A program made the translations under genes and the position numbers. The notes under the pieces were generated by a model that saw nothing but the letters and a program-made list of their open reading frames with translations, did not search any database and was not told where the DNA came from. Source: Mycobacterium sp. E1214 (GTDB lineage: Bacteria; Actinomycetota; Actinomycetes; Mycobacteriales; Mycobacteriaceae). From it: DNA of 64,000 nucleotides. The stretch is from the NCBI RefSeq assembly GCF_001666755.1, contig NZ_LZJC01000123.1, positions 1-64,000 of the forward strand, read 5' to 3'. This document shows, piece after piece, positions 20,108 through 31,675 of this stretch (position 1 is the stretch's first letter; each line of letters starts with the position of its first letter).

Positions 20108-21556
20108 ATGACCGAGCGGTTCACCACCAACGACGCCGGCATCGCTGCGCCCAGCGACGACCAGTCGCTCACCATCGGGCCCGACGGGCCGATCCTGCTG
20201 CAGGACCACTACCTGATCGAGCAGATGGCGCAATTCAACCGGGAGCGCATCCCGGAGCGCCAACCGCACGCCAAGGGCGGCGGTGCCTTCGGGCACTTCG
20301 AGGTCACCAACGACGTCAGCCAGTACACCCGCGCCGCGGTGTTCCAGCCCGGCACCAAGACCGACACGCTGATCAGGTTCTCCACCGTGGCAGGCGAGCG
20401 CGGCAGCCCAGACACCTGGCGGGATCCGCGCGGCTTCGCGCTGAAGTTCTACACCTCCGAGGGCAACTTCGACATGGTCGGCAACAACACGCCGGTCTTC
20501 TTCATCCGTGACCCGTTGAAGTTTCAGCACTTCATCCGGTCCCAAAAGCGTTTGCAGTCAAGCAATTTGCGCGACAACAACATGCAGTGGGACTTCTGGA
20601 CGCTGTCGCCGGAGTCCGCGCACCAGGTCACCTGGCTGATGGGGGACAGGGGTATCCCGAAGAGTTGGCGGCACATGAACGGCTACAGCAGCCACACCTA
20701 CAGCTGGCTCAACGCCGCCGGCGAGATGTTCTGGGTGAAGTACCACTTCATCAGCGACCAGGGCATCGACTACCTGACCCAGGAGGACGCCGACCAGCTG
20801 GCCGGTGAAGACGGCGACTACCACCAGCGCGACCTGTACGAGGCGATCGAGCGGGGCGAGTTCCCCAGCTGGACGCTCAAGATGCAGATCATGCCGTTCG
20901 AGGAGGCGAAGACCTACCGGTTCAACCCGTTCGACCTGACCAAGGTGTGGCCGCACGGCGACTATCCGTTGATCGACGTCGGGAAGTTGACCCTGGACCG
21001 CAACGTCACCGACTACCACACCGAGATCGAGCAGGCCGCATTCGAGCCGAACAACATCGTGCCCGGAACCGGGCTGAGCCCGGACAAGATGCTGCTGGCC
21101 CGCGGCTTCTCCTACTCCGACGCGCACCGCGCCCGGTTGGGAACCAACTACAAGCAGATCCCGGTCAACACGCCGAAGGTCGAGGTGAACAGCTACTCCA
21201 AGGACGGCGCGATGCGGATCAAGAACGTCTCCGATCCGGTGTACGCGCCCAACTCCTACGGCGGCCCGCACGCCGACCCGGCGCGCGCCGCGGAGGTGCG
21301 CTGGCACGCCGACGGCGAGATGGTCCGCGCCGCCTACACGCTGCGCGCCGAGGACGACGACTGGGGCCAGGCCGGCACGCTGGTCCGCGAGGTGCTCGAC
21401 GACGACGCACGGGACCGCTTGGCGCACAACATCATCGGCCACGTGTCCAAGGGTGTGAAAGAGCCGGTGCTGTCGCGGGTCTTCGAATACTGGCGCAACG
21501 TGGACCCCGACCTCGGGAAGAAGGTCGAGGAGGGCGTCCGCGCCAACGGGGGCTGA
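20108..21556 (+). CDS. Monofunctional haem catalase (small-subunit, KatA type)
   Basis: A 482-residue catalase decomposing hydrogen peroxide. Distal residues are His54 ([14 protein letters not shown]) and Asn127 ([11 protein letters not shown]); the proximal haem ligand is Tyr336 in [14 protein letters not shown]. The length and lack of a flavodoxin-like C-terminal domain place it in the small-subunit group, separate from KatG. The ATG has GAGGAG 8 bases upstream. It interrupts the Rv3705A-Rv3705c order of M. tuberculosis, which lacks this enzyme. Control by a Fur-family repressor is suggested by the upstream box. Confidence 0.95.
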   Translation: MTERFTTNDAGIAAPSDDQSLTIGPDGPILLQDHYLIEQMAQFNRERIPERQPHAKGGGAFGHFEVTNDVSQYTRAAVFQPGTKTDTLIRFSTVAGERGSPDTWRDPRGFALKFYTSEGNFDMVGNNTPVFFIRDPLKFQHFIRSQKRLQSSNLRDNNMQWDFWTLSPESAHQVTWLMGDRGIPKSWRHMNGYSSHTYSWLNAAGEMFWVKYHFISDQGIDYLTQEDADQLAGEDGDYHQRDLYEAIERGEFPSWTLKMQIMPFEEAKTYRFNPFDLTKVWPHGDYPLIDVGKLTLDRNVTDYHTEIEQAAFEPNNIVPGTGLSPDKMLLARGFSYSDAHRARLGTNYKQIPVNTPKVEVNSYSKDGAMRIKNVSDPVYAPNSYGGPHADPARAAEVRWHADGEMVRAAYTLRAEDDDWGQAGTLVREVLDDDARDRLAHNIIGHVSKGVKEPVLSRVFEYWRNVDPDLGKKVEEGVRANGG

Positions 21557-21591
21557 CGCGACCCGCCGACGTGCCTGGCATGATCGCTGCC

Positions 21592-22245
21592 ATGACCATG
21601 CGGGTCCGGGTGGCGGCGCTGATCCTCGGAGCCGCCGGCGCCCCGGCGCTGGCCGTGCCGGTCGCGGCCGCGCACCCGTCGGAGCCGGGCGTAGTGAACT
21701 ACGCGGTGCTCGGCAAGGGGTCGGTCGGCAACATCGTCGGCGGGCCCATCGGCTGGGAGTCGGTGTTCACCCAGCCGGTGCAGGGCGAATGGGTGGACCT
21801 GCCGGTCTGCAACAACTGGGCCGACATCGGGTTGCCGGAGGTCTACAACGACCCGGACTTGGCGTCGTTCAACGGCGCGGTCGCCCAGACCTCCGCGACG
21901 GACCAGACGCATCTGGTGAAGCAGGCGGTCGGGGTGTTCGCCACGAGCGACGCCGCGGGCCGGGCGTTTCACCGCGTGGTGGATCGCACCGTGGGCTGCT
22001 CGGGGCAGACCACCGCGCTGCACCTGGACAACGGCACCACCCAGGCGTGGTCCTTCGACGGCGGTGCGCCCGGCGCCACCGACGAGAACTGGACGAAGCA
22101 GGAAGAGGGCACCGACCAGCGCTGCTTCAATCAAACCAGGCTGCGCGAAAATGTTTTGCTGCAAGCGAAGGTGTGCCAGTCCGGCAACGGTGGCCCCGCG
22201 GTCAACGTCCTAGCTGGGGCGATGCAGAACGCGCTCAGTCAGTGA
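21592..22245 (+). CDS. Exported sensor-like protein, PknH extracellular-domain family (Rv3705c-like)
   Basis: A 217-residue protein with a signal peptide (VAALILGAAGAPALAVPVAAA) and a mature domain resembling the extracellular part of kinase PknH: VCNNWADIGLPEV, then a Cys in VGCSG, RCFNQTRLRENVLLQAKVCQ. Four cysteines are spaced for two disulfides. Related mycobacterial proteins are lipoproteins or secreted; here no lipobox is seen. In-frame ATGs at 21580, 21592 and 21598 make the exact start uncertain. Confidence 0.75.
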   Translation: MTMRVRVAALILGAAGAPALAVPVAAAHPSEPGVVNYAVLGKGSVGNIVGGPIGWESVFTQPVQGEWVDLPVCNNWADIGLPEVYNDPDLASFNGAVAQTSATDQTHLVKQAVGVFATSDAAGRAFHRVVDRTVGCSGQTTALHLDNGTTQAWSFDGGAPGATDENWTKQEEGTDQRCFNQTRLRENVLLQAKVCQSGNGGPAVNVLAGAMQNALSQ

Positions 22246-22420
22246 CCGCGCGAGGGGGGATGCGTGGTTGCCGGGGCGTCGCAACCGGGCGGATCGGGAA
22301 TATGTCAGAGGCACCTGCTAGATGAAGTAGGGGCGGTTATCGTTCCGTTAGCCACGCAACGGACCGGTTCGCCCAAGACGTGTTCGGCTTGCTCGGCTTC
22401 CGGCCCGAAGGGATCGTGAT

Positions 22421-23698
22421 ATGGCGTTCGTCGGTATCACCACCTCGCCGCTGCAACGTCCCGACTCCGCCGAGCTGACCGATTCGCAGGCCGCTGCCCG
22501 CCACATCGCCGAGGCCTGCCTGGCGGACGGGCCGGTCGGCCGGGTGGGTCTGGAGCTGGAAGCCCACTGCCACGATCCGGCCGACCCGCACCGCAGGCCC
22601 GGCTGGGAGGAGATCGGCGGCGTCCTGGAGGCGTTGGGGCCGCTGCCCGGCGGGAGCCGGGTCACCGTGGAGCCCGGCGGAGCCGTCGAACTGTCCGGGC
22701 CGCCCGCGGCGGGCGTGGTGCCCGCCATCGACGCGATGCGTCGCGACCAGGCGGTGCTGCGGGCCGCGTTCGCGGGCGCCGGCCTGGGCCTGGTGTTCCT
22801 CGGTGCTGATCCGTTGCGGCCGCCCCAGCGCATCAATCCCGGCGCCCGGTACCGCGCGATGGAGCGGTTCTTCGCGACCAGCCGCTCCGGCGAGGCCGGC
22901 GCGGCCATGATGACGTCGACGGCCTCGATCCAGGTGAACCTCGACGCCGGGCCGCGCGACGGCTGGGCGGCGCGGGTCCGCCTGGCCCACGCCCTGGGGC
23001 CCACGATGATCGCGCTGACGGCGAACTCCCCGATGCTGGACGGGGAATTCACCGGTTGGGTCTCTAGCCGCCAGCGGGTTTGGGGCCGCATGGATTCGGC
23101 GCGCTGCGGCCCCATCCTCGGCGCCAGCGGGGACGACCCGCGCACCGACTGGGCCCGCTACGCCCTCAAGGCCCCGGTGATGCTGGTGCACCACCCCGAC
23201 GCCGAGGCGGTCACGCACTGGGTGCCGTTCGCCGACTGGGTCGACGGCCGCGCGCTGCTCGCCGGCCGCCGCCCCACCTTCGCGGACCTGGAATACCACC
23301 TGACCACGCTGTTCCCGCCGGTACGCCCCCGCCAGTGGTTGGAGATCCGGTACCTGGACAGCGTGCCGGAGGCCTTCTGGCCGGCGGTGGCGTTCACCAT
23401 GGCGGCCCTGCTCGACGACCCGGCGGCCGCCGACGCCGCGGCCGCGGCCGTCGAGCCGGTCGCCACCGCCTGGGACACCGCGGCGCGGCTGGGCTTGCGC
23501 GACCGCCGGCTGCGCGAGGCGGCCAACAAGTGCCTGGCCATCGCCGCCGAGCTCGCGCCGCCCGAGGTCGAGGAGTCGATGCGTCGGCTGGTCGGCTGCG
23601 TCGAACAGGGCCGATGTCCGGGTGACGAGTTCGCCGACCAGGTGATCGAACACGGCATCGCGCCGGTGGTGGCGCGACTGGCGCAAGGGGGGCTGTGA
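22421..23698 (+). CDS. egtA: Ergothioneine biosynthesis glutamate-cysteine ligase EgtA
   Basis: A 425-residue ATP-dependent ligase making gamma-glutamylcysteine, the sulfur donor for ergothioneine. The GCS2-type core is seen in [39 protein letters not shown] and [12 protein letters not shown]. It opens a tightly packed operon egtABCDE; its stop overlaps the egtB GTG as GTGA. About 175 bases upstream hold no gene and presumably the operon promoter, for which I see no convincing element. Confidence 0.93.
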   Translation: MAFVGITTSPLQRPDSAELTDSQAAARHIAEACLADGPVGRVGLELEAHCHDPADPHRRPGWEEIGGVLEALGPLPGGSRVTVEPGGAVELSGPPAAGVVPAIDAMRRDQAVLRAAFAGAGLGLVFLGADPLRPPQRINPGARYRAMERFFATSRSGEAGAAMMTSTASIQVNLDAGPRDGWAARVRLAHALGPTMIALTANSPMLDGEFTGWVSSRQRVWGRMDSARCGPILGASGDDPRTDWARYALKAPVMLVHHPDAEAVTHWVPFADWVDGRALLAGRRPTFADLEYHLTTLFPPVRPRQWLEIRYLDSVPEAFWPAVAFTMAALLDDPAAADAAAAAVEPVATAWDTAARLGLRDRRLREAANKCLAIAAELAPPEVEESMRRLVGCVEQGRCPGDEFADQVIEHGIAPVVARLAQGGL

Positions 23699-25041
23699 CT
23701 TCTGCTGCTGATTCCGACCTGCCGCGCCTGCGGTCGTCAGGCCGGCAGGATCTCGCCGACGATCTGGCGCGGGCGCGCACCCGCACGCTGCGGCTGGTCG
23801 ACTTCGACGACGCGGAGCTGTGCCGGCAGTACGACCCCCTGATGAGCCCGCTGGTCTGGGACCTGGCGCACATCGGCCAGCAGGAGGAGTTCTGGCTGTT
23901 GCGCGCCGGTGACCCGGCGCGTCCCGGCATGTTGCCGGCGGCGGTCGAGGGGCTCTACGACGCGTTCACCCATTCGCGCGCCAGCCGCGTCGAGCTGCCG
24001 TTGCTGACCCCCGAGAAGGCGCGGGCCTACTGCAACACCGTGCGCTCGGCGGTGCTCGACGCCCTCGACGCGCTGCCCGACGATCCCGCCGGCGACCGGG
24101 CGGCGTTCGCCTACGCGATGGTGGTGAGCCACGAGAACCAGCACGACGAGACCATGCTGCAGGCGCTGAACCTGCGCTCCGGCGCGCCGCTGCTGACCGG
24201 GGCGTCCGCCGTGCCCGCGGGCCGGCCCGGGCTGGCCGGCACCTCGGTGCTGGTGCCCGGCGGCCCGTTCGTGCTGGGCGTCGACGCCGCCGACGAACCG
24301 TACTCGCTGGACAACGAGCGCCCGTCCCACGTCGTCGACGTGCCGACCTTCCGGATCGGCAGGGTGCCCGTCACCAACGGGGAGTGGCGCCAGTTCGTCG
24401 ACGACGGCGGCTACCGGCAGCCGCGGTGGTGGTCCGAGCGCGGCTGGCAGCACCGGCAGGCCGTCGGACTGGTCGGCCCGCAATTCTGGAGCGCCGACGC
24501 GCGGACGCGAACCCGGTTCGGCCACGTCGAGGACATTCCGGCCGACGAGCCTGTCCAACACGTCAGCTACTTCGAGGCGCAGGCCTACGCGTCCTGGGCC
24601 GGCGCTCGGCTGCCCACCGAGATCGAGTGGGAGAAGGCCTGCGCCTGGGACCCGGCGGCGGGCGCGCGGCGCCGCTACCCGTGGGGCGCCGAGCCGCCCT
24701 CGGAGGCCGACCACCGCGCCAACCTGGGCGGGACGGCGCTGCGTCCGGCCCCCGTCGGGGCCTATCCGGCCGGCGCGTCCGCGTACGGGGTGGAACAGCT
24801 GCTCGGCGACGTCTGGGAGTGGACCAGCTCGCCGCTGCGCCCGTGGCCGGGATTCGCCCCGATGCTGTACCAGCGCTACTCCGAGCCCTTCTTCGACGGC
24901 GACTACCGGGTGCTGCGCGGCGGCTCGTGGGCGGTCGCGTCCAGCATTTTGCGGCCCAGCTTCCGCAACTGGGACCACCCCTACCGGCGGCAGATCTTCT
25001 CGGGCGTCCGGCTGGCCTGGGACGTGCAGGACCGCGCCTGA
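23695..25041 (+). CDS. egtB: Ergothioneine sulfoxide synthase EgtB
   Basis: A 448-residue non-haem iron enzyme that couples gamma-glutamylcysteine to hercynine with oxygen. The N-terminal DinB-like half has iron ligands in [11 protein letters not shown] and HENQHDE (residues about 62 and 143-147); the C-terminal formylglycine-generating-enzyme fold has [17 protein letters not shown] and VLRGGSW. The GTG start at 23695 overlaps egtA by 4 bp and its stop overlaps the egtC ATG by one base (TGATG). Confidence 0.95.
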   Translation: MTSAADSDLPRLRSSGRQDLADDLARARTRTLRLVDFDDAELCRQYDPLMSPLVWDLAHIGQQEEFWLLRAGDPARPGMLPAAVEGLYDAFTHSRASRVELPLLTPEKARAYCNTVRSAVLDALDALPDDPAGDRAAFAYAMVVSHENQHDETMLQALNLRSGAPLLTGASAVPAGRPGLAGTSVLVPGGPFVLGVDAADEPYSLDNERPSHVVDVPTFRIGRVPVTNGEWRQFVDDGGYRQPRWWSERGWQHRQAVGLVGPQFWSADARTRTRFGHVEDIPADEPVQHVSYFEAQAYASWAGARLPTEIEWEKACAWDPAAGARRRYPWGAEPPSEADHRANLGGTALRPAPVGAYPAGASAYGVEQLLGDVWEWTSSPLRPWPGFAPMLYQRYSEPFFDGDYRVLRGGSWAVASSILRPSFRNWDHPYRRQIFSGVRLAWDVQDRA

Positions 25042-25751
25042 TGTGCCGTCATCTGGGCTGGCTCGGCGCCGACGTCAGCGTGGCCTCGCTGGTGCTGGAC
25101 CCGCCGCAGGGGCTGGGCGTCCAGTCCTACGCGCCGCGCCGCCAAAAGCACGGCCTGCTCAACGCCGACGGGTGGGGGGTCGGCTTCTTCGATCGCTCGT
25201 CGGGCGCCGACGTGCCCCGGCGCTGGCGCAGCCCGACGCCGCTGTGGGGCGATGCGTCGTTCGCGTCGGTGGCGCCGGCGCTGCGCAGCGGCTGCGTGGT
25301 GGCGGCGGTGCGTTCGGCGACCGTCGGGATGCCGATCGAACCCAGCGCGACGGCACCGTTCACCGACGGGCGGTGGTTGCTCTCGCACAACGGTGTCGTC
25401 GACCGCGCGGTGCTACCGGCGTCGTCGTCGGCCGAATCTGTCTGCGACAGCGCCATTTTGGCGGCGCTGATCTTCGACCGCGGGCTCGACGCGCTGGGCC
25501 GGACCGTCGCGGAGGTGGCGGCGGCCGATCCGGGGGCGCGGCTGAACATTTTGGCCGCCAACGGTTCTCGGCTGCTGGCGACGGCCTGGGGCGACACGCT
25601 GTCCATCCTGCGCCGCGCCGACGGCGTGGTCCTGGCCAGCGAACCCTACGACGACGACCCGGGCTGGGACGACGTCCCGGACCGGCACCTCGTCGACGTC
25701 ACTGCCGCGGGCGTCACGCTGACCCCGCTCAACACCTGGGAAGGATCTTGA
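25041..25751 (+). CDS. egtC: Gamma-glutamyl-hercynylcysteine sulfoxide hydrolase EgtC
   Basis: A 236-residue class II glutamine amidotransferase-type hydrolase that removes glutamate from the EgtB product. The nucleophile is Cys2, exposed after Met removal (MCRHLGWLG). Further motifs are [10 protein letters not shown] and LLSHNGVVD. Start and stop each share a base with a neighbour (TGATG on both sides), the hallmark of the mycobacterial egt operon. Confidence 0.94.
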   Translation: MCRHLGWLGADVSVASLVLDPPQGLGVQSYAPRRQKHGLLNADGWGVGFFDRSSGADVPRRWRSPTPLWGDASFASVAPALRSGCVVAAVRSATVGMPIEPSATAPFTDGRWLLSHNGVVDRAVLPASSSAESVCDSAILAALIFDRGLDALGRTVAEVAAADPGARLNILAANGSRLLATAWGDTLSILRRADGVVLASEPYDDDPGWDDVPDRHLVDVTAAGVTLTPLNTWEGS

Positions 25752-26716
25752 TGACACTGTCGTTGTCGAACCACCTGGCCGCCGACTCGGCGTACCACGC
25801 GATCCGCCGCGACGTCGCCGACGGGTTGCGCCAGACGCCGAAGTCGCTGCCGCCCAAGTGGTTCTACGATTCGGTGGGCAGCGACCTGTTCGACCAGATC
25901 ACCCGGCTGCCCGAGTACTACCCCACCCGCGCGGAGGCGGAGATCCTGCGGGCGCGGGCGGCCGAGATCGCGGCGGCCAGCGCCGCCGACACCCTCGTCG
26001 AGCTCGGCAGCGGGACGTCGGAGAAGACCCGCCTGCTGCTCGACGCGCTGCACGAGCGCGGGTCGCTGCGCAAATTCATCCCGTTCGACGTCGACGCCAG
26101 CATCCTGTCGACCGCCGCGGCGGCCATCCAGCGGGAGTACGCGGGCGTCGAGATCGAGGCCGTCTGCGGCGACTTCGAGGAGCACCTGGGTGAGATCCCG
26201 GGCGGCGGGCGGCGCCTGTTCGTGTTTTTGGGGTCGACCATCGGCAACCTCACACCCGAGCCGCGGGCGCGCTTCCTGTCCGCGCTGTCGGCGCAGCTGC
26301 GGCCCGGGGACAGCCTGCTGCTGGGCACCGACCTCGTCAAGGACGTCGACCGGCTGGTGCGGGCCTACGACGACGCCGCGGGAGTGACCGCGGCGTTCAA
26401 CCGCAACGTGCTGGCGGTCATCAACCGTGAACTCGACGCCGACTTCGACGTCGACGCCTTCGGCCACGTAGCCCGCTGGAACGCCGACGAGGAACGCATC
26501 GAGATGTGGTTGCGCGCCCGCGACCCGCAGCGGGTGCGGGTGGGGGCGCTCGACCTGACGGTCGAGTTCGCCGGGGGCGAGGAGATGCTGACCGAGGTGT
26601 CGTGCAAGTTCCGCCCGGCGGGGGTGAGCGCCGAACTGCTGAGCGCGGGCCTGCGGCGCACCCGGTGGTGGACCGACGGCGCGGGAGATTTCGGGTTGTC
26701 GTTGGCCGTGAAGTGA
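25751..26716 (+). CDS. egtD: Histidine N-alpha-methyltransferase EgtD
   Basis: A 321-residue SAM enzyme that trimethylates histidine to hercynine, the entry step of ergothioneine synthesis. The SAM site is [15 protein letters not shown] (about residues 83-97), with [14 protein letters not shown] and the His-binding segment [13 protein letters not shown]. The C-terminal EVSCKF motif is also present. Length equals the M. tuberculosis enzyme. It sits between egtC and egtE with one-base and four-base overlaps. Confidence 0.95.
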   Translation: MTLSLSNHLAADSAYHAIRRDVADGLRQTPKSLPPKWFYDSVGSDLFDQITRLPEYYPTRAEAEILRARAAEIAAASAADTLVELGSGTSEKTRLLLDALHERGSLRKFIPFDVDASILSTAAAAIQREYAGVEIEAVCGDFEEHLGEIPGGGRRLFVFLGSTIGNLTPEPRARFLSALSAQLRPGDSLLLGTDLVKDVDRLVRAYDDAAGVTAAFNRNVLAVINRELDADFDVDAFGHVARWNADEERIEMWLRARDPQRVRVGALDLTVEFAGGEEMLTEVSCKFRPAGVSAELLSAGLRRTRWWTDGAGDFGLSLAVK

Positions 26717-27861
26717 CGGCCGGGGACTCGTTGGCCGACCGGTGGCGGGCGGCCCGCCCGCCGGCGGCCGGGCTGCACCTGGACAGCGCGGCGTGCTCCC
26801 GGCAGAGCGTCGCGGTGATCGAGGCCACCGCCCGGCACGCCCGCAACGAGTCCGAGCTCGGCGGTTACGTCGCCGCCGAGGCGGCCGCCCCGGTGCTCGA
26901 CGCCGGGCGTATCGCGTTCGCTGCGCTGGCCGGCATGCCCGACGCCGAGGTGGTGTTCACCACCGGCTCGCTGCACGCGCTGGATCTGCTGCTGGGCAGC
27001 TGGCCGGCGCAAGGCACGGCGGTCGCGTGCCTGCCCGGCGAGTACGGGCCCAACCTGGCCCTGCTGGACGCTTATGGTTGCGACCGCCGGCTGCTGCCGA
27101 CGCTGCAGGACGGCCGGGTGGCGCTCGACGACGCGGCGCTGGCCCTGCAATCCGACCCGCCCGACCTGGTGCACGTGACCGCGGTCGCCAGCCACAGCGG
27201 CGTGGTGCAGCCGGTGGCGATGCTCGCGCAGCTCTGCCGCGAGCTCGGGTTACCGCTGGTCGTCGACGCCGCCCAGGCGCTCGGGCAGGTGGACTGCGCC
27301 GTGGGCGCCGACGCCCTGTACTCCTCGTCGCGCAAGTGGCTGGCCGGGCCGCGCGGGGTCGGATTGCTGGCCGTGCGTCCCGCGCTGCTGGAACGGCTGC
27401 GGCCCCGGCTGGCGAGCCCGCCCTGGGCGCCGGCCGTCGGGGTGGCCCAGCAGCTCGAGTTCGGTGAGGCCAACGTGGCCGCGCGCGTCGGCCTGGCGAT
27501 CGCGCTGGGCGAGCATTTGGCCTTCCGGCCGGACGCGGTGCGCGCCGGCCTGGCCCGGCTGGGCAGCCTGACCCGCAGCCTGCTGGGCGACGTGCCGGGG
27601 TGGACGGTGGTCGAGGAGGCCGAGGAGCCCAGCGCCATCACCACCCTGGCCCCGGTGGACGGCGCCGACCCGCAGGCGGTGCGGGACTGGCTGCTCGCCG
27701 AGCGGCGGATCCTGACCACGTTCGTCGGGATGCAGCGCGCGCCGCTGGAACTCGCCGGGCCCCGGCTGCGGCTCTCGCCGCACCTGGACACCACGGCCGG
27801 CGACCTCGAGGTCTTCGCCGAGGCGCTCATCGCCGCCGCGGCGGCGACCGCGACGGGCTAG
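26713..27861 (+). CDS. egtE: Ergothioneine C-S lyase EgtE (PLP-dependent)
   Basis: A 382-residue aminotransferase class V-type enzyme that cleaves hercynylcysteine sulfoxide to ergothioneine. The PLP lysine lies in [17 protein letters not shown], the phosphate-binding Asp/Gln in [10 protein letters not shown]. The GTG start at 26713 overlaps the egtD stop as GTGA; longer frames upstream merely run through egtD. It ends the operon and overlaps the convergent methyltransferase gene by 4 bp. Confidence 0.93.
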   Translation: MTAGDSLADRWRAARPPAAGLHLDSAACSRQSVAVIEATARHARNESELGGYVAAEAAAPVLDAGRIAFAALAGMPDAEVVFTTGSLHALDLLLGSWPAQGTAVACLPGEYGPNLALLDAYGCDRRLLPTLQDGRVALDDAALALQSDPPDLVHVTAVASHSGVVQPVAMLAQLCRELGLPLVVDAAQALGQVDCAVGADALYSSSRKWLAGPRGVGLLAVRPALLERLRPRLASPPWAPAVGVAQQLEFGEANVAARVGLAIALGEHLAFRPDAVRAGLARLGSLTRSLLGDVPGWTVVEEAEEPSAITTLAPVDGADPQAVRDWLLAERRILTTFVGMQRAPLELAGPRLRLSPHLDTTAGDLEVFAEALIAAAAATATG

Positions 27862-28547
27862 CCGGCCTTGTGCGCCGTCAACAGGAACGCGGGCAGCTTC
27901 ATCCGGCCCTTCTCGTCGCGGGGGTGCTTGGGCATCTCGATCGGAGCACCGGGCGCGTCGGGAATGTTGGCGTGGATGTGCGCGGGCCGGATGTCGTCGA
28001 CCTCCCAGTGGCGGCTGACGGCGGCGCGCAGCTCGTCTTCGTCGACCTCGTTCGGCCTAGATTCCCACCCGTCGGGGAAGGCGCCCTTGGCGAACACCAG
28101 CACGAAGTAGCCGGCCCCCGGAGCGGCGACGCGGTGCACAGAGCGCAGATAGTCGTCGCGGTGATCGACGGGTAACGAGTGGAACAGCGTGCTGTCCACC
28201 ACGGTGTTGAACCGCCCCTCCAGGCCCGCCGGGTAGCTGTCGAAGTCGGTGATATCGGCCTGGGCGAATGTGGCGGAGGTCAGGCCCCGCTCGGCGGCCG
28301 CCTTGGTGGCCGCGGCGACGGCCGTCGGCGTGAGGTCGAGGCCGACCACGGTGTAACCCTGGGCGGCCAGCGCCAACGACAGCTCGGCGAAACCGCAGCC
28401 GGCGTCCAGCACGTCGCTGCGGAACCTGCCGGCCGCGATCAGGGCGGCCAACTCGGGCTGCGGCTCGCCGATGTTCCACGGCGGCGGCCCGTCGAACTCG
28501 CTCTCCCCGCGGTAGGCGCTGTCCCAATCCATCACTTGATCGGCCAT
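27858..28547 (-). CDS. Class I SAM-dependent methyltransferase (Rv3699-like)
   Basis: A 229-residue methyltransferase. The SAM motif I is [16 protein letters not shown] (about residues 45-60), with motif [13 protein letters not shown] and a post-I stretch ADITDFDSY. The N-terminal [28 protein letters not shown] resembles thiopurine/small-molecule methyltransferases of the same type, here quoted only in part. Substrate unknown. It lies at the end of the egt cluster on the opposite strand. Confidence 0.85.
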   Translation of the reverse strand: MADQVMDWDSAYRGESEFDGPPPWNIGEPQPELAALIAAGRFRSDVLDAGCGFAELSLALAAQGYTVVGLDLTPTAVAAATKAAAERGLTSATFAQADITDFDSYPAGLEGRFNTVVDSTLFHSLPVDHRDDYLRSVHRVAAPGAGYFVLVFAKGAFPDGWESRPNEVDEDELRAAVSRHWEVDDIRPAHIHANIPDAPGAPIEMPKHPRDEKGRMKLPAFLLTAHKAG

Positions 28548-28566
28548 GGCTCCAACGTACGCGCGG

Positions 28567-30039
28567 TCACGGCTCCCAGGTGTGCACCGGGGTGTTGGCG
28601 TGCATGTGGTCGCAGTAGCGGCGCAGCATCTCGGCCAGCGCCTCGGGCCGGGTCATCCCGCCGTCCTGCAGCGTCTGCACCGTCGACACCTGCCAGCTGG
28701 CGCCGTTGCGGCCGGAGGCGGCGCGGCCCTCGATGACGCCGAGGAACCGGTCGCGCACCTCCGGGTCCACGCCCCACCGGTGAAGGCCGTCGTGCGCCAG
28801 CGGCAGCAGCGTGTCGAGCACCAACTCGCGCGCCGTCACCTCACCCAGCCCGGGCCAGTGCAGCTTGGCGTCGATGCCGTGCCGCGCCGCGGCCAGGAAG
28901 TTTGCCTCGGCGACGGCGAAATCCAAGCTCTCCCAGAGCGGTTCGTCGGCCTCGGACAGGCTGCGCAGCAGGCCGTAGAAGAAGGCGGAATTGGCCAGCA
29001 TGTCGACGACGGTGGGGCCGGCCGGCAACACCCGGTTCTCCAGGCGCAGGTGCGGGCGCCCGTCCACCACGTCGTAGACCGGCCGGTTCCAGCGGTACAC
29101 GGTGCCGTTGTGCAGCCGCAGCTCGGACAGCTGCGGGGTGCGCCCGGCGGCCAGTTCGGCGACCGGGTCCTCGTCGGATACCTCGGGCAGCAGTGACGGG
29201 AAGTAGCGGATGTTCTCCCGGTACAGGTCGAGCACCGAGGAGATCCAGCCCTCGCCGAACCACACCCGCGGCCGCACCCCCTGGGACTTCAGCTCTTCGG
29301 GCCGGGTGTCGGTGGACTGCGCGAACAACTCGATGCGGGTCTCCGGCCACAGCAGGTGGCCGAAGAAGAACGGCGAATTGGCGGCCAGCGCCAGCTGCGG
29401 GCCGGCCACCGCCTGGGCCGCGTTCCAGTTCACGGCGAAGGTCTCCGGGGCCAGTTGCAGATGCAATTGCACACTGGTGCAGGCGGACTCGGGAGCTATC
29501 GACACCGCCTCCCAGCTCAGCGGCTCGGGTCCGGAGATGTTGATCGGAATGTCCTCGCCCCGCGCGCTGAAGATCGAGTCGTTGAGCGCGGCGTAGCGCG
29601 TCGACTCACTCATCCAGTCGTGGTCGAGGTGCTCGGGCATCAGCGTGGGCAGGATGCCGATTATCACGATGTGGGAACCCTCCGCGGCGGCCGCGACCTC
29701 GGCGTCGTTCAGGCTGGCCCGCACCTCGGCCTCCAGGTCCAGGCCGGTGTGGCCGGGCAGGGCGTGCGGCGGAACGTTGAATTCGATGTTGTAGGCGCCT
29801 AATTCGGTCTGGTAGGCCGGGTTGCCGATGGCCTGCAGCACGTGCCGGTTCGACATGGCCGGCTGGTAGTCGCCGTCGACGAGGTTGCACTCGATCTCCA
29901 TGCCGGTGAGCGGCTCGGCGGAGTCGAAGCACGACCGGCCCAGCATCGTCTCGAAGACGTCCAGGCACAGCCCCACCTTGCGCCGGTGTTCCCGCCGATG
30001 TGCGTTGCTGTACGTGGCGCGCTTGACCTCGTCGCCCAC
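28567..30039 (-). CDS. Glutamate-cysteine ligase-type (GCS2) protein (Rv3698-like)
   Basis: A 490-residue protein of the GCS2 carboxylate-amine ligase family, different from EgtA. Family landmarks are [26 protein letters not shown] and the C-terminal [18 protein letters not shown]. Such enzymes ligate an amino group to a gamma-carboxylate using ATP; the true substrate in mycobacteria is not established to my knowledge. The GTG at 30039 ([17 protein letters not shown]) is favoured over a start at 30075 whose extra residues are Arg/Cys-rich and unlike the family. It is divergent from glpK. Confidence 0.8.
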   Translation of the reverse strand: MGDEVKRATYSNAHRREHRRKVGLCLDVFETMLGRSCFDSAEPLTGMEIECNLVDGDYQPAMSNRHVLQAIGNPAYQTELGAYNIEFNVPPHALPGHTGLDLEAEVRASLNDAEVAAAAEGSHIVIIGILPTLMPEHLDHDWMSESTRYAALNDSIFSARGEDIPINISGPEPLSWEAVSIAPESACTSVQLHLQLAPETFAVNWNAAQAVAGPQLALAANSPFFFGHLLWPETRIELFAQSTDTRPEELKSQGVRPRVWFGEGWISSVLDLYRENIRYFPSLLPEVSDEDPVAELAAGRTPQLSELRLHNGTVYRWNRPVYDVVDGRPHLRLENRVLPAGPTVVDMLANSAFFYGLLRSLSEADEPLWESLDFAVAEANFLAAARHGIDAKLHWPGLGEVTARELVLDTLLPLAHDGLHRWGVDPEVRDRFLGVIEGRAASGRNGASWQVSTVQTLQDGGMTRPEALAEMLRRYCDHMHANTPVHTWEP

Positions 30040-30129
30040 ACCGCCGATGCAACAGGTTCGCCGCCGGGAACGCAAGTACAGCCGTTAGAGTTTCGCTGTC
30101 CGGTCGCCGTGGCGTGTGGAGGGAAGCAG

Positions 30130-31647
30130 TTGGCCGAGTTCGTAGCAGCCGTCGACCAGGGAACGACCAGCACCCGCTGCATGATCTTCGATCACGATGG
30201 TGCCGAGGTGGCCCGCCATCAACTCGAGCACGAACAGATCCTGCCCCGCGCCGGCTGGGTCGAGCACGACCCGGTCGAGATCTGGGAACGCACCTCCTCG
30301 GTGCTGATGTCGGTGCTCAACCGGGCCAATCTCGGTCCCGAAGACCTTGTGGCGCTGGGTATTACCAATCAGCGGGAGACCACCTTGGTGTGGAACCGGC
30401 GCACCGGGCGGCCCTACTGCAACGCGATCGTGTGGCAGGACACCCGCACCGACCGGATCGCGGCGGCCCTGCAACGCGACGGCCGCGGCGAGGTGATCCG
30501 CCGCAAGGCCGGCCTGCCGCCGGCGACCTATTTCTCAGGGGGCAAGCTGCAGTGGATCCTGGAGAACGTCGACGGGGTGCGCCAGGCCGCCGAGCGCGGT
30601 GACGCCCTGTTCGGCACGCCGGACACCTGGGTGTTGTGGAATCTCACCGGCGGCCCGCACGGCGGCGTGCACGCCACCGACGTCACCAACGCCAGCCGGA
30701 CCATGCTGATGGACCTCGAGACGCTGGACTGGGACGACGAGCTGCTGTCCTTTTTCACCATTCCCCGTGCGATGCTGCCAAAGATCGTGCCGTCGTCGTC
30801 GCCGCGGCCCTACGGCTCGTCCGCCCCGGCGGGGCCGTTGGGCGGCGAGGTCCCGATCACCGGGATGCTGGGTGACCAGCACGCCGCCATGGTGGGTCAG
30901 GTCTGCCTGGCGCAAGGCGAGGCCAAGAACACCTACGGCACGGGAAATTTCCTGCTGCTCAACACCGGCGAGACGATCGTGCGATCGGACAACGGGCTGC
31001 TGACCACCGTCTGTTATCAGTTCGGTGACGCCAAACCCGTTTACGCGCTTGAGGGTTCGATCGCGGTCACGGGTGCGGCGGTGCAGTGGTTGCGCGACCA
31101 GTTGGGCATCATCAGCGGCGCCGCGCAAAGCGAGTCGCTGGCCCGGCAGGTCGACGACAACGGCGGGGTCTATTTCGTGCCGGCCTTCTCGGGGTTGTTC
31201 GCGCCGTATTGGCGATCGGACGCCCGCGGCGCGATCGTCGGGTTGTCGAGGTTCAACACCAACGCGCACGTCGCCCGCGCGACGCTGGAGGCGATCTGTT
31301 ACCAGAGCCGCGACGTGGTGGACGCCGCGGCCGCGGATTCCGGTGTGCGCCTTGAGGTTTTGAAGGTCGACGGTGGCGTCACCGCCAACGACCTGTGCAT
31401 GCAGATCCAGGCCGACGTGTTGGGGGTGGACGTGGTGCGCCCGGTGGTGGCCGAGACGACCGCGTTGGGCGCCGCCTACGCGGCCGGCCTGGCGGTGGGG
31501 TTTTGGGCCGATCCATCCGACCTGCGGGACAACTGGCAAGAGGACAAGCGGTGGACGCCGACCTGGTCCGAGGATCAGCGAGCCGCGGGGTATGCGGGCT
31601 GGCGCAAGGCGGTGCAGCGGACCCTGGACTGGGTCGAGATGACCTGA
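30130..31647 (+). CDS. glpK: Glycerol kinase
   Basis: A 505-residue FGGY-family kinase phosphorylating glycerol to glycerol-3-phosphate. Motifs are [10 protein letters not shown] (phosphate loop), [31 protein letters not shown] and the C-terminal [21 protein letters not shown] start at 30130 is set by GGAGGG about 7 bases upstream; the frame extends further upstream only as an antisense shadow of the ligase gene. The vapBC48 toxin-antitoxin pair that I recall beside M. tuberculosis glpK is missing. Confidence 0.95.
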   Translation: MAEFVAAVDQGTTSTRCMIFDHDGAEVARHQLEHEQILPRAGWVEHDPVEIWERTSSVLMSVLNRANLGPEDLVALGITNQRETTLVWNRRTGRPYCNAIVWQDTRTDRIAAALQRDGRGEVIRRKAGLPPATYFSGGKLQWILENVDGVRQAAERGDALFGTPDTWVLWNLTGGPHGGVHATDVTNASRTMLMDLETLDWDDELLSFFTIPRAMLPKIVPSSSPRPYGSSAPAGPLGGEVPITGMLGDQHAAMVGQVCLAQGEAKNTYGTGNFLLLNTGETIVRSDNGLLTTVCYQFGDAKPVYALEGSIAVTGAAVQWLRDQLGIISGAAQSESLARQVDDNGGVYFVPAFSGLFAPYWRSDARGAIVGLSRFNTNAHVARATLEAICYQSRDVVDAAAADSGVRLEVLKVDGGVTANDLCMQIQADVLGVDVVRPVVAETTALGAAYAAGLAVGFWADPSDLRDNWQEDKRWTPTWSEDQRAAGYAGWRKAVQRTLDWVEMT

Positions 31648-31675
31648 TCTAGGGCCCGCCGCGGTGCCAGGTGTG

